Source: Solirubrobacteraceae bacterium
GTDB taxonomy: Bacteria > Actinomycetota > Thermoleophilia > Solirubrobacterales > Solirubrobacteraceae
Length of the DNA stretch: 44,453 bases
Reading direction: 5' to 3'
Assembly (NCBI GenBank): GCA_016462625.1
Contig: JAEMSV010000008.1
Location: forward strand, 23,022 to 67,474
This document shows, piece by piece, positions 8,094-15,418 of the stretch (its first letter is position 1; each line of letters starts with the position of its first letter). The position numbers and the translations under genes were made by a program. Under the pieces are notes generated by a model. The model ran no database searches and was not told the origin of the DNA. It saw nothing but the letters and a program-made list of their open reading frames with translations.

Positions 8094-9944
8094 ATGCGAA
8101 CCAAGAGGAGGGTGGCCGCTGCGCTCACGGCGGCCACGTTCGTGCTGGCCATGTCCGGAGGCGCGGCAAACGCTGAGTCCTACGGGATTCACGTCTCCCG
8201 GAACGTCCCGTTCACGCTCACCGACGGGCGCACACTGCGGGCCGACATCCACGCGCCCGTCGACCGTGCGACGGGCCGTCCGGCCGCGGGGCCGTTCCCG
8301 GTCATCGTCGCCTTCACCCCGTACGGCAAGACGCTCGCCGCAGGGCTCAACGGGCTCGACGGCATGAACGTCGACCTGGTGCGGGAGGGATACATCGGCG
8401 TCGTCATCGACGTGCCGGGGACCGGGGCGTCGGAAGGGCGGTTCGACCTGTTCGACCCGGCGGAGGCGCGGGCGGGCGCCGAGGCGGTCCGGTGGGCCGC
8501 GAAGGTGCCGCGCTCCAACGGCAAGGTCGGCATGCTCGGCCTGTCGTACCTCGCGATCGACCAGCTCTTCGCGGCCGCGGAGGTCGGTCCGGGGTCGCCG
8601 CTGAAGGCGATCTTCCCGATGGCGGCGACCATCGACCCCTACCGCGACCTCTTCGTCTCCGGCGGTGCGCTGAACGTGATCTCGCCGCTCGGTCTCCTGC
8701 TCGGCTACGGCGGCACCCGCTCGCTCACGCCGTTCCTCGAGCAGTCCATGAACCTGCCGCGGGCGATCCAGCTGGCGCGGGCGAACGTCCAGCAGTTCAG
8801 CCGCTTCGAGACGGTCATCGCCCACGACATGCTCTCCAACGGACCGCGTCGCTATTTCAACGACTACTGGCGGGTCCGCGCCCCCGAGACGATCCTCCAG
8901 AAGATCGTCGACAACGGGGTGGCGGTCTACCTTGCGGGCGGGCTCTACGACGTGTTCCAGCGGGGCGAGCCGACGCTCTACAGCGGCCTGCAGAACGCCG
9001 CCGCCGGCCGGCCGGTCACGGCGCCGATGGTGCCCGGCCAGCCGATCTCCGGGAAGTACCACCTGCTCACCGGTCCGTGGAACCACACGGAGATCGGCGC
9101 AGGCATCGACCTGACCGCGATCCAGCTGCGGTGGTTCGACCGCTGGCTGAAGGACAGGGACACCGGCATCGAGAAGACCTCGACGCCGCTGCATGTCATC
9201 GAGCCCGGGGGCAGGACCTACGACACCGCGACGTACCCGCTGGCCGAGGCGACGCTGGAGCGCCTGTATCTCCGCGGCGGCCGGCGGCTGACCGCGGATG
9301 GGCCCGGCCAGGGCGAGCGGCCTGACCGCGTCCTCTACACCGCGATCAACGACCCGTGCACCCGCTCGACCGACCAGTTCAGCGCGGGCGCGCTGGGTGC
9401 CGCCCTCGACGGCAAGCGCTGCCGCGACTACCGGCGCCGCCCGGAGTCGTCTGCGGGGGAGGCGACGTATGCGACCGATCCGCTCGCGGCGCCGCTGCAG
9501 CTCGCCGGGCCGATCGGGCTGACGTTGCGGGCGCGGTCCACGACGACGGACGCGCTGTTCGCGATCACGGTCGAGGACGTCGCGCCGGACGGCCGGGCGA
9601 TGGACGTGACCGGAGGCAGCCAGCTCGGGTCCGCGCGAGCGCTCGACACGGATCGCAGCTGGCCGGGGCTGCCCGGCGCATGGATCCGGCCCTACCACCA
9701 GCTCACCCGGGCGGCGCGCCGGCCGGTCCCGCGCGGCGTGAGCGTGCGGTACGACATCGAGATCCGGCCGGCGTTCGCGACGATCCCGGCGGGGCATCGG
9801 CTGCGGCTGCGGATCGCGACGGCGGACTTCCCGCATCTGGTCCCGCTGGCGGATCTGCCGAACCTGCTGGGCGGCCGCTACGCGATCGAGCATGACGCCG
9901 GCGCGCCATCGTTCCTGGATCTCTCGGTGCTTGGCGAAAGCTGA
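8094..9944 (+). CDS. Secreted CocE/NonD (peptidase S15) family hydrolase
   Basis: 616 residues. A basic signal peptide (MRTKRRVAAALTAATFVLAM..GGAANA) precedes the mature protein, which starts near YGIHVSRNVPFTLTDG. The catalytic triad is readable: nucleophile S151 in GMLGLSYLA, D286 in GGLYDVFQRG, and H331 in GPWNHTEIG. A C-terminal jelly-roll domain (about 380-616) ends with PAGHRLRLRIATADFPHL, as in Xaa-Pro dipeptidyl-peptidases and cocaine esterase. It likely hydrolyses esters or amides outside the membrane; the substrate cannot be told. The gene has a strong ribosome binding site and a palindromic site in its promoter, so it is likely regulated. Confidence 0.9.
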   Translation: MRTKRRVAAALTAATFVLAMSGGAANAESYGIHVSRNVPFTLTDGRTLRADIHAPVDRATGRPAAGPFPVIVAFTPYGKTLAAGLNGLDGMNVDLVREGYIGVVIDVPGTGASEGRFDLFDPAEARAGAEAVRWAAKVPRSNGKVGMLGLSYLAIDQLFAAAEVGPGSPLKAIFPMAATIDPYRDLFVSGGALNVISPLGLLLGYGGTRSLTPFLEQSMNLPRAIQLARANVQQFSRFETVIAHDMLSNGPRRYFNDYWRVRAPETILQKIVDNGVAVYLAGGLYDVFQRGEPTLYSGLQNAAAGRPVTAPMVPGQPISGKYHLLTGPWNHTEIGAGIDLTAIQLRWFDRWLKDRDTGIEKTSTPLHVIEPGGRTYDTATYPLAEATLERLYLRGGRRLTADGPGQGERPDRVLYTAINDPCTRSTDQFSAGALGAALDGKRCRDYRRRPESSAGEATYATDPLAAPLQLAGPIGLTLRARSTTTDALFAITVEDVAPDGRAMDVTGGSQLGSARALDTDRSWPGLPGAWIRPYHQLTRAARRPVPRGVSVRYDIEIRPAFATIPAGHRLRLRIATADFPHLVPLADLPNLLGGRYAIEHDAGAPSFLDLSVLGES

Positions 9945-9966
9945 ATGTCTACCCTTACAGTTGGTG

Positions 9967-9985
9967 TTAGGGTTGCCTAACTATG
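9967..9985 (+). promoter_or_regulatory. DtxR/IdeR-like box over -10 and start codon
   Basis: The 19 bases match 13 positions of the DtxR/IdeR-type palindrome TTAGGTTAGCCTAACCTAA, and 13 of the first 15. Inside it TAGGGT (9968-9973) is a -10 hexamer 9 bases before the ATG at 9983. A wider inverted repeat, ACCCTTACA (9953-9961) against TGTTAGGGT (9965-9973), has one mismatch. Binding by a metal-dependent DtxR-family repressor would block transcription; this is inference. Confidence 0.4.
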
Positions 9986-10636
9986 ACGCCTCCCCAGCCG
10001 CAGCCCTTCGCCGTACAGGTCGCCGCCGGATGCCCGGGGCACCTCGACATCGCGCTGGCTCTCGCCGCCGAATTCCGTGAGATCGACGTCGACGAGATCG
10101 ACGCGCAGGTCGATCTCGTCGCTCTCGAACTGGCGGACGCCGCCTCCTGCGACGCCCACGGGCAGCTCGAGGCGGTCGCCACCGCGATGCGCGCCTTCAC
10201 GGTCGTCGAGACGCATGTCGGCGTCCGCGACATCCTCGTCGACGACGTGCTGGCGACGTGCGAAGGGAGCCCACTGGCGCTCGCGCCGATCGCCGTGGAG
10301 GCCGCGCACCGCGCCGGGATCCTCGTGGGGATCATCGGCGACGGCACGCGCCACCTCATCGCGCACTGCGAGCTGGAGGACCCGGTCGCGCTCGACTTCG
10401 GCTGCCCCCGCCGGCCGCCTCGGATCGAGGCGGTCGATGAGCGCTCGCTGAGCTGGCGCTGCGCGCACCAGCTCGCCTTCGCCACGCTCGCCGAGCTGAT
10501 CGAGCGCGGCACGCGCGGAGGCGATATGCCCCTGGCGCTGAAGGCGGCCGATCTCCGGCTCGACCTGCCGCTGACCGACGAGTCGCGACGGGCGCAGCAG
10601 GGCGCGCTGGACCGCCTGCGCGCGGTGCTCAACTAG
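9983..10636 (+). CDS. SirB1/Transglut_core2 family protein
   Basis: 217 residues, soluble. The region VRDILVDDVLATCEGSPLAL followed by APIAVEAAHRAGILVGIIGD and HLIAHCELEDPVALDFG (about residues 73-133) matches the pattern of the transglutaminase-like SirB1 family (L..VL..R.G.P..L..++..++.R+G+...G+..P.H.L+). The usual catalytic Cys and His are not obvious, as is common in this group, so an enzymatic role is doubtful. The role in the cell is unknown. Apparent leaderless start: TAGGGT nine bases upstream, within a DtxR-like box. The stop TAG overlaps the stop of the convergent paralogue gene through CTAG. Confidence 0.65.
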   Translation: MTPPQPQPFAVQVAAGCPGHLDIALALAAEFREIDVDEIDAQVDLVALELADAASCDAHGQLEAVATAMRAFTVVETHVGVRDILVDDVLATCEGSPLALAPIAVEAAHRAGILVGIIGDGTRHLIAHCELEDPVALDFGCPRRPPRIEAVDERSLSWRCAHQLAFATLAELIERGTRGGDMPLALKAADLRLDLPLTDESRRAQQGALDRLRAVLN

Positions 10637-11643
10637 CGCGTGAAGCGCACCGGCCCGCTGTCTTTGAGCGCGCAGGTCGCGGCCCCGTCCTCGTCGAGTT
10701 CCGAGACGCAGTCGGTTTCGCCGAACCCGGGATACGCGCGACGGATGTAGGTGAACCGCCCACGGTCGAACGCGCCGGAGACGAGGACGTCGCCGAAGCC
10801 CTGGCGCAGGCTCGCGCGACCGAGCTGACGCCCGAGCAGCGAGTACGTGTACAGGCCCGAGCCGCTCTCGAACCCCTGCTGGTAGACGACGACGTCGTTC
10901 GCGCGGATCCGCGGGCCGATGAACTCCTTGAAGCCCGAGGATCCGCCGGTCGTGGTCAGGACGGTGAGTGGCATCAGCTGGCGATTGGGCCGCTGCAACC
11001 ACAGTTCGGCGTACGCCTCGTACGGGTCCTCGTCACCGCCGGAGTAGCTCACGGTGAAGGCGACGCTGCCGCGCCGGGCGTCCAGATCGTCGATGAAGAC
11101 CTGCTTGCGGGGCACCGGCACGTCGCTGCTCTCGTCGGCGATCGAGTACCGCCGCGGGACGCGGAGCGTCGACCGGAGCGTGCCGCCGACGAACGTGCGG
11201 ATCTCCTCGACCCCGTCTGACCGCTCGATCACGGCGACGGTGCGCGCGCCGTCGACGATCCCGCGGATGGCGCCGCGCGTGTTCGGCACGATGCGCTCGC
11301 GGCCGGTGGCGAGCGGTGTCACCGCGAGGCGGCAGGTGCGCGCCTGCGGGCCCGTGCACCGCGGGTAGGCGAGCTTTCCGTCGGTTCCCAATTCAAGGGG
11401 CGTCCCGCGGCGAACCGGGTCGGCGCCCAGCAGGCGAGTGCCGGCGGCGTCGCGGATCACGATCGCCTTGCGGCTGCGCGGTGCCGGCTGGGTGTAGGCG
11501 ACGACGCCGTCGCGGGCGGTCACGCTGGTCGGCTGGGGCAGCTCGGCGAGGGTCGTGCCGAGCATGGCGGCGGGTGCTGGAGTGGCGCTGATCGCGGCCG
11601 CCGCGGAGGCGGCCAGGAAGATGGTCGTGCGGAGCGGTCGCAT
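10633..11643 (-). CDS. Secreted beta-propeller-like protein, paralogue 2
   Basis: 336 residues with a signal peptide (MRPLRTTIFLAASAAAAISA..APA). It is the paralogue of the product of 6911-7915: aligned blocks include ML GTTLAELPQPTSVTA, YPRCTGPQARTCRLAVTPLA, RERIVPNTRGAIRG, VIERSDGV, a TTGGSSGF loop, a QQGFESGS segment and the tail CALKDSGPVRFTR. Both are beta-rich without catalytic motifs and probably fold as propellers outside the membrane. Like its relative it ends in a CTAG shared with the stop of a plus-strand gene. Family name unknown to me; likely restricted to related actinobacteria. Confidence 0.75.
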   Translation of the reverse strand: MRPLRTTIFLAASAAAAISATPAPAAMLGTTLAELPQPTSVTARDGVVAYTQPAPRSRKAIVIRDAAGTRLLGADPVRRGTPLELGTDGKLAYPRCTGPQARTCRLAVTPLATGRERIVPNTRGAIRGIVDGARTVAVIERSDGVEEIRTFVGGTLRSTLRVPRRYSIADESSDVPVPRKQVFIDDLDARRGSVAFTVSYSGGDEDPYEAYAELWLQRPNRQLMPLTVLTTTGGSSGFKEFIGPRIRANDVVVYQQGFESGSGLYTYSLLGRQLGRASLRQGFGDVLVSGAFDRGRFTYIRRAYPGFGETDCVSELDEDGAATCALKDSGPVRFTR

Positions 11644-11686
11644 GCCGGGTCAACGGTGTGGCCCGCGCGGAGTTACGCGGCTCGGC

Positions 11687-13276
11687 TCAGCCCGCGGCTT
11701 CGATCTTGCGCTGCGTCTTCAGCTCGCTGAGGATCCGCTCGAGCCGCGGCTCGGTCTCGCGGTCCACGTAGGTCATCGTCGCGGCGACGGCGGGGTGGAC
11801 GGCCTCGATCTGCGCGTGCATCTCGTGGGCGACGGCGCGGTAGCTCGGATGCCCCTCGCGGCCGGAGCGCAGCTCGATCAGCTGCATCGCCTCGCGCGCG
11901 TTGAGGTCGAGTACGTAGCGGATGCGGTACCCGAGGCACAGCGCGTACGGCGCGGCATGCCCCTGTCCGGCGGCGCGCAGCGCGTCGTAGGCCTCGCGCG
12001 AGCGCTGCAGCCCGCGGCGGTAGTCCTCGCCGACGCCGGCCTCGTCGAGCTCCTCCGGGACACCCGCGCCGAGGTCCGGCGTGAGCGTCTGCCACTGCAC
12101 GGTGAGCATGCGGTGGCGCTGCAGGTCGCGGAACGCGCCGTAGTCGCTGACGATCTCGAAGCGGTAGCGCAGCGCCTCGAACCCGCGCCCCGGGCGGTGG
12201 CGGCGGTTGCGCCGGTCCCCAACCAGATCGGAGAGCAGCTGGGCTCGCTCATCGGTGGAGAGCGTCGCCAGCGCGCTGCGGGTGCGCCGCTCGCCCGTGC
12301 CGGTCGCCTCGAACAGCAGCGCGGAGAGGAGGGCGTCCTCGTCGCCGTCGACGTGCAGGAGCCGCACCGAAGGCCCGGCGTCGTCGGCGTCGTCGCGGTC
12401 GAGCCCGAGCCGCTCCGACCAGCGCCGGCCCGCGTTTGCGCGCTCCTCGAAGTACTCGATCCACTCGCCTCCGCGGTCGGGCCGCTCGATCCGGGTCACG
12501 AACGACGGTGTGACCGCTTGGACCGCCTCGAGGATCCACCGGCCGTAGCGCTGGGCTTCGGGCAGGGGGTGAGCGAGGAGGTGGAGGATCAGCTGCTCGT
12601 AGGTCTGGCCCGTCGCGTAGATGCCCATGTGGCTCAGCGACGCGGCGGGGAGCAGCCCGCGCAGGAGGTCGAGCGCCTTGGCCTTCGTGGCGCGGGCGTG
12701 GGCGGAGTCCGACTCGCCGGAGGCGGCGGGGAAGCGCTCGGCCGCCCAGGCCTGGACCTTCGGCAGCGACTGCGAGTAGATCGTGAAGAGCTCGTCCATC
12801 GCGACCGTGTAGCCGGGGCCGAGCGCGTCGTCGCGGTAGTAGCGGAACGCCCCCTCGGCGTTCATGGGCGCGTCGTAGGCGATGTAGCGCGTGGACTGCT
12901 CGAGGTAGGCCGCCAGGCGCGGGCGCTGGAGCACCTTCGTCATCACGTTGCTGACCCATTCACAGGCGACGTGGATGCCGCCGAGCTGCGCGACCGAGTC
13001 GTCGCCGTAGCCCAGGAAGATCGTCTCGTAGAGCTTGGCTGCGCGCTCGCCCTCGTCCGGTGACCAGGTGGTCTGGCCCTCCGGCAGCGACTCCGCGAAC
13101 TCGTCGAGCAGCAGCCGCTGGATCGTGCCCTGGTAGCGGCTGTAGCGGGCGAACAGCGCGCCCTTGACGGTCTCGGGGAGCCCCACCAGCCCGAACACGG
13201 GCCGGTCCATGTGGGTGACGTGGCGGGCGAGGAGCGCGCGCTCTGCGGGGGTGAAGCTCTCGACCGGATACTGCAC
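11687..13276 (-). CDS. Two-domain ThyX-like (FAD-dependent thymidylate synthase family) protein
   Basis: 529 residues, about twice the length of classical ThyX. Domain 1 (about 1-265) contains R118-P-R-x7-S128-T-R-Y, a form of the ThyX motif RHRx7S with His replaced by Pro, and a GIYATGQTYEQLILHLL stretch. Domain 2 (about 300-529) contains R387-H-R but Thr at the Ser position (T397), then LNAREAMQLIELRSG and YRAVAHEMH, which resemble the ThyX substrate-arginine region. Long ThyX-related proteins of this build exist in other phyla, but thymidylate synthesis by them is not certain. GTG start, nine bases after TAGGGT (13286-13291, minus). Cytoplasmic. Confidence 0.75.
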   Translation of the reverse strand: MQYPVESFTPAERALLARHVTHMDRPVFGLVGLPETVKGALFARYSRYQGTIQRLLLDEFAESLPEGQTTWSPDEGERAAKLYETIFLGYGDDSVAQLGGIHVACEWVSNVMTKVLQRPRLAAYLEQSTRYIAYDAPMNAEGAFRYYRDDALGPGYTVAMDELFTIYSQSLPKVQAWAAERFPAASGESDSAHARATKAKALDLLRGLLPAASLSHMGIYATGQTYEQLILHLLAHPLPEAQRYGRWILEAVQAVTPSFVTRIERPDRGGEWIEYFEERANAGRRWSERLGLDRDDADDAGPSVRLLHVDGDEDALLSALLFEATGTGERRTRSALATLSTDERAQLLSDLVGDRRNRRHRPGRGFEALRYRFEIVSDYGAFRDLQRHRMLTVQWQTLTPDLGAGVPEELDEAGVGEDYRRGLQRSREAYDALRAAGQGHAAPYALCLGYRIRYVLDLNAREAMQLIELRSGREGHPSYRAVAHEMHAQIEAVHPAVAATMTYVDRETEPRLERILSELKTQRKIEAAG

Positions 13277-13307
13277 GGGCGGAGGACCCTAGCCGGTCCG
13301 TCGGCCG

Positions 13308-13769
13308 TCAGTCGGGCTCGACGCTGAGGCTGGCGATCGGCGTCTCGGAGCTGTGCAGCTCCATCTCGAAGACCCCTTCGAGATTGGCCGTGAACGCGAA
13401 GACGGCGGGCTTGCCGGGGCCGACTTCTCGCTCGATGTCGTAGCCGTGGAGGTGGACCTCGTCCGCGGTGTCGGCGGTGACCGTGATGCGGACCCGCTCG
13501 CCCTTGTCGGCACTGATGTCCTCGACGCCGCCGACGGGCTGGCCGCCCTGGACGCGGATCGTCTCGGATTCGACCTCGCGGGTGACGGTCGTGGCCGTGG
13601 CGGTGGCCGTGGCGACGTGGGTCAGCGCGGTCGACGTCTGCGCGACCGTCGTCGTCGGGACCGTGTCGGACGGCGCCGTGTCATCGTCGGCCGGGCGGAG
13701 CGCCACGAACGCGAGGATCGCGGCGACGAGGCCCACGGCGATGATGGCGATGCGATTTCCGGCGCTCAT
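13308..13769 (-). CDS. Membrane-anchored cupredoxin-like protein
   Basis: 153 residues: an N-terminal hydrophobic anchor (IAIIAVGLVAAILAFVAL, about 7-24), a Thr/Ala-rich linker (about 25-65), and a C-terminal beta-sandwich (about 68-153) with DEVHLHGYDIEREVGPGKPA and VFEMELHSSETPIASLSVEP. This is the actinobacterial EfeO-like cupredoxin pattern. One potential ligand pair is HLHGYD; the Cys of a type 1 copper site is absent (MELHSSE stands in its place), so it may bind copper weakly or only keep the fold. The ATG lies 7 bases after TAGCCT (13777-13782, minus), suggesting a leaderless transcript. Confidence 0.75.
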   Translation of the reverse strand: MSAGNRIAIIAVGLVAAILAFVALRPADDDTAPSDTVPTTTVAQTSTALTHVATATATATTVTREVESETIRVQGGQPVGGVEDISADKGERVRITVTADTADEVHLHGYDIEREVGPGKPAVFAFTANLEGVFEMELHSSETPIASLSVEPD

Positions 13770-13792
13770 GGCGCCGAGGCTATCGAGATCGT

Positions 13793-13826
13793 GCGGAGGG
13801 CCCGCCGCTGCCGGTGGGCCCTCCGC
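13793..13826 (-). terminator. Strong hairpin terminator after the DUF378 gene
   Basis: GCGGAGGGCCC (13793-13803) pairs perfectly with GGGCCCTCCGC (13816-13826) around a 12-base loop. It lies 15 bases beyond the DUF378 stop in the direction of transcription and upstream of the cupredoxin gene promoter. No T tract follows, as is usual in high-GC genomes. Confidence 0.7.
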
Positions 13827-13841
13827 GGTGCGGGGTGCGCC

Positions 13842-14078
13842 TTACGCGCCCGTGGGATGGGCCGAACGGCCCGCGTGCATCCCGAAGCCGTCGAGCAGCT
13901 TGGGGATCTCCATCAACGCGGCGAAGCCCACCAAGCAGTAGACGACGTCGGTGAGGGTGCCTGTGCCGAAGATCTCGGTCACGACATTCGTGTCGAAGAG
14001 GGCGATGATCGCCCAGTTCAGACCGCCGACGATCAGCAGGAGGACCCAGAGCGGGTCCAACCGACGAATCATGTCCAT
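13842..14078 (-). CDS. DUF378 small membrane protein (YuzA-like)
   Basis: 78 residues. The sequence LDPLWVLLLIVGGLNWAIIA then GTGTLTDVVYCLVGFAALME shows the two transmembrane helices of DUF378, including the conserved G-G-x-N-W. Function of the family is unknown. The start region reads GTGATGGACATG after AGGAG. I take the ATG at 14078 (8 bases from AGGAG); the GTG at 14081 is equally possible. Upstream, at about 14124-14150, CCCCT and AGGGG face each other in a small imperfect inverted repeat that might be an operator. Confidence 0.85.
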   Translation of the reverse strand: MDMIRRLDPLWVLLLIVGGLNWAIIALFDTNVVTEIFGTGTLTDVVYCLVGFAALMEIPKLLDGFGMHAGRSAHPTGA

Positions 14079-14176
14079 CACGTCTTCTCCTTTGTGACGC
14101 GACAGTTGTTACAAATGACACATGAGGTACCCCTACGATTTCCAGGGGTTACACGATGTGCGCCACGGCGGCTCGG

Positions 14177-14374
14177 TCAGTCCGCGCCGGCGTTGTCCGG
14201 GTTCCCGGTCGCCTGGCCCGGGTCGCCGTCGGGGCTGTCGGGGATCTTGTCGCCCCCACTGCTGCGGTCGCGATCGGCACCCGGCGACGTGCCAGGCTGG
14301 TTCTCCTCGGGGTAGCCGCCGTCGCCGACGTCCTTTCCGCGCGGGTCTTCCTTCGGGGTCTTCGGATCGTCCAT
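14177..14374 (-). CDS. Small acidic, disordered hypothetical protein
   Basis: 65 residues (MDDPKTPKEDPRGKDVGDGG onward), rich in Gly, Asp, Pro and Glu, with no hydrophobic core and the tail GDPGQATGNPDNAGAD. It looks intrinsically disordered. Codon bias matches coding DNA and the repeated D-G-D-P/N-P-D-N pattern seems selected, but no family is assigned. An in-frame GTG at 14407, preceded by GAGGG, would add 11 residues (GASRRGYGIG). Its 5' side faces the left palindrome of the nuclease cassette (14425-14466), so the cassette may supply or disrupt its promoter. Confidence 0.45.
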   Translation of the reverse strand: MDDPKTPKEDPRGKDVGDGGYPEENQPGTSPGADRDRSSGGDKIPDSPDGDPGQATGNPDNAGAD

Positions 14375-14424
14375 GCCGATCCCGTACCCGCGGCGGGACG
14401 CCCCCACGCCCGCCCTCGACGCTG

Positions 14425-14466
14425 GGCGTCAGATCGACGTAGCTATAGCGACGTCGATCTGACGCC
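14425..14466. repeat. Left palindromic repeat of nuclease cassette A
   Basis: GGCGTCAGATCGACGT (14425-14440) pairs perfectly over 16 bases with 14451-14466 around AGCTATAGCG; the inner GCTATAGC is itself a palindrome, so 40 of 42 positions are symmetric. Bases 14426-14469 recur as a direct repeat at 15361-15404 with 2 differences in 44, both in the loop. Confidence 0.95.
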
Positions 14467-14507
14467 GAGTGGGGGTGAGTCCTCAGGGCTTGCGGGCTAG
14501 CGAAGGT

Positions 14508-15377
14508 ATGGACTTCGATGCGCTTCGCGCCCTTCAACACGGCGGCTTCTCGGTCTGGCAGCTTCGGCAGGCCGGCTGGAGCCAGGGAAAGGCGCGGCAC
14601 GCGGTGCGTGGGCTGCGCGAGGAACACCACGGCGTGTACGTCACGGGCGACGCGCCGCTCACCGACTGGCAGCGTGCCTGGGCGGCCGTGCTCACGGAGC
14701 CGGGCACCCGTCTGAGCCACACGAGCCTCGCTCGCCTGATGGGCTTTGACGACTGGCGAACGGACGAGGACACGGTCACCCGCGCGGGACACGGGGGCCC
14801 GGAGATGCTGGGCACGCTGAAGGTCTATCGCTCGGCGCATCTGCCGCCAGGCGTCCTTGGCGATATCGAGGGTCTGCCCTGCCTGAGCCCAGCCCGCACC
14901 GTGCTCGATCTCATTCCGGCCCGGAGCGATCGCAATGCTCGCCGTCTCGTCCGCAACGCGCTGAGGGTCAAGGCACTGACCGGCCGGGAGCTGCACGTGG
15001 CGATCGCCCTGCACGCCGGCCGACCCGGGATCGTGCGCCTGCGGCAGTACACGCGCGACTACGCCCACCTGCCGATCGATCGCACGAAGAGCGATGCGGA
15101 GGCGCTGGGCCTCGCGATTCTCGACGGCGCCGGCGTTCCCATCCCACTGGTGAACGTCAAGATCCACGGTGAGGAGGCCGACTACATCTGGCCCGCGGCG
15201 CGCTGGATCATCGAGCTCGACGGCGGGCAGTGGCACCACCCACTCGACGACGCACGAAAGCAGGCCGTGTGGGAACGAGCAGGCTGGACGGTCAAACGCT
15301 TGCCAACCGACGCCATCTACGACGCACCGCACCGCCTCCTCGCGCTCACCCCACCACTGAGCGTCAGATCGACGTAG
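14508..15377 (+). CDS. AbiEi-like winged-helix plus PD-(D/E)XK (DUF559/Vsr-like) nuclease, cassette A
   Basis: 289 residues. The N-terminal half (about 1-130) has the pattern of AbiEi-type antitoxin/transcription factor proteins: a helix-turn-helix near GFSVWQLRQAGWSQGKARHA, HHGVYVTG, and a RLSHTSLARLMGF strand-helix. The C-terminal domain (about 190-280) is a DUF559-type restriction-like fold with E198, D225 in EADYIWP, and E236-x-D238 in WIIELDGG, so the active site looks intact. Codons for SVRST and the TAG stop come from the right palindrome. The start at 14508 has only GAAGG directly before it. Related by sequence to the gene at 32621. Function is unknown: DNA nicking or cleavage, self-regulation or mobility are all possible. 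Confidence 0.8.
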   Translation: MDFDALRALQHGGFSVWQLRQAGWSQGKARHAVRGLREEHHGVYVTGDAPLTDWQRAWAAVLTEPGTRLSHTSLARLMGFDDWRTDEDTVTRAGHGGPEMLGTLKVYRSAHLPPGVLGDIEGLPCLSPARTVLDLIPARSDRNARRLVRNALRVKALTGRELHVAIALHAGRPGIVRLRQYTRDYAHLPIDRTKSDAEALGLAILDGAGVPIPLVNVKIHGEEADYIWPAARWIIELDGGQWHHPLDDARKQAVWERAGWTVKRLPTDAIYDAPHRLLALTPPLSVRST

Positions 15378-15400
15378 CCAGAGCGACGTCGATCTGACGC
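15361..15400. repeat. Right palindromic repeat of cassette A, likely bidirectional terminator
   Basis: GCGTCAGATCGACGT (15361-15375) pairs over 15 bases with 15386-15400, loop AGCCAGAGCG. It lies between the stop of the nuclease gene (15377, inside the repeat) and the nuoN stop (15419), so its hairpin can terminate both transcripts, including the nuo operon. Confidence 0.9.
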
Positions 15401-15418
15401 CGAGCCGCCGGGGGCGGA

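Larger units (their letters stand above)
14426..15404 (+). mobile_element. Putative palindrome-bracketed nuclease cassette A
   Basis: A 979-base unit: a 44-base palindromic repeat, one nuclease-like gene, and the same repeat again in direct orientation. The gene's last codons and stop lie inside the right copy. There is no transposase, and terminal inverted repeats of IS type are absent, but the arrangement is repeated at 32612-33571 with a related gene and a different palindrome carrying the same TCAGATCGAC core. I infer a mobile or homing cassette; movement is not shown. Confidence 0.45.

Noticed and set aside
8040..9893. Long minus-strand frame (617 codons) opposite the CocE hydrolase gene
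   Set aside because: Low-complexity Arg/Gly/Asp composition, no domain; the plus-strand gene has signal peptide, catalytic triad and ribosome binding site.
9967..9981. TTAGGG reading as a telomere-like or terminal repeat
   Set aside because: Single occurrence; better explained by a -10 box within a DtxR-like palindrome.
14426..15404. Cassette A as a classical insertion sequence
   Set aside because: No transposase, no terminal inverted repeats enclosing the gene; the end repeats are direct copies of a palindrome.
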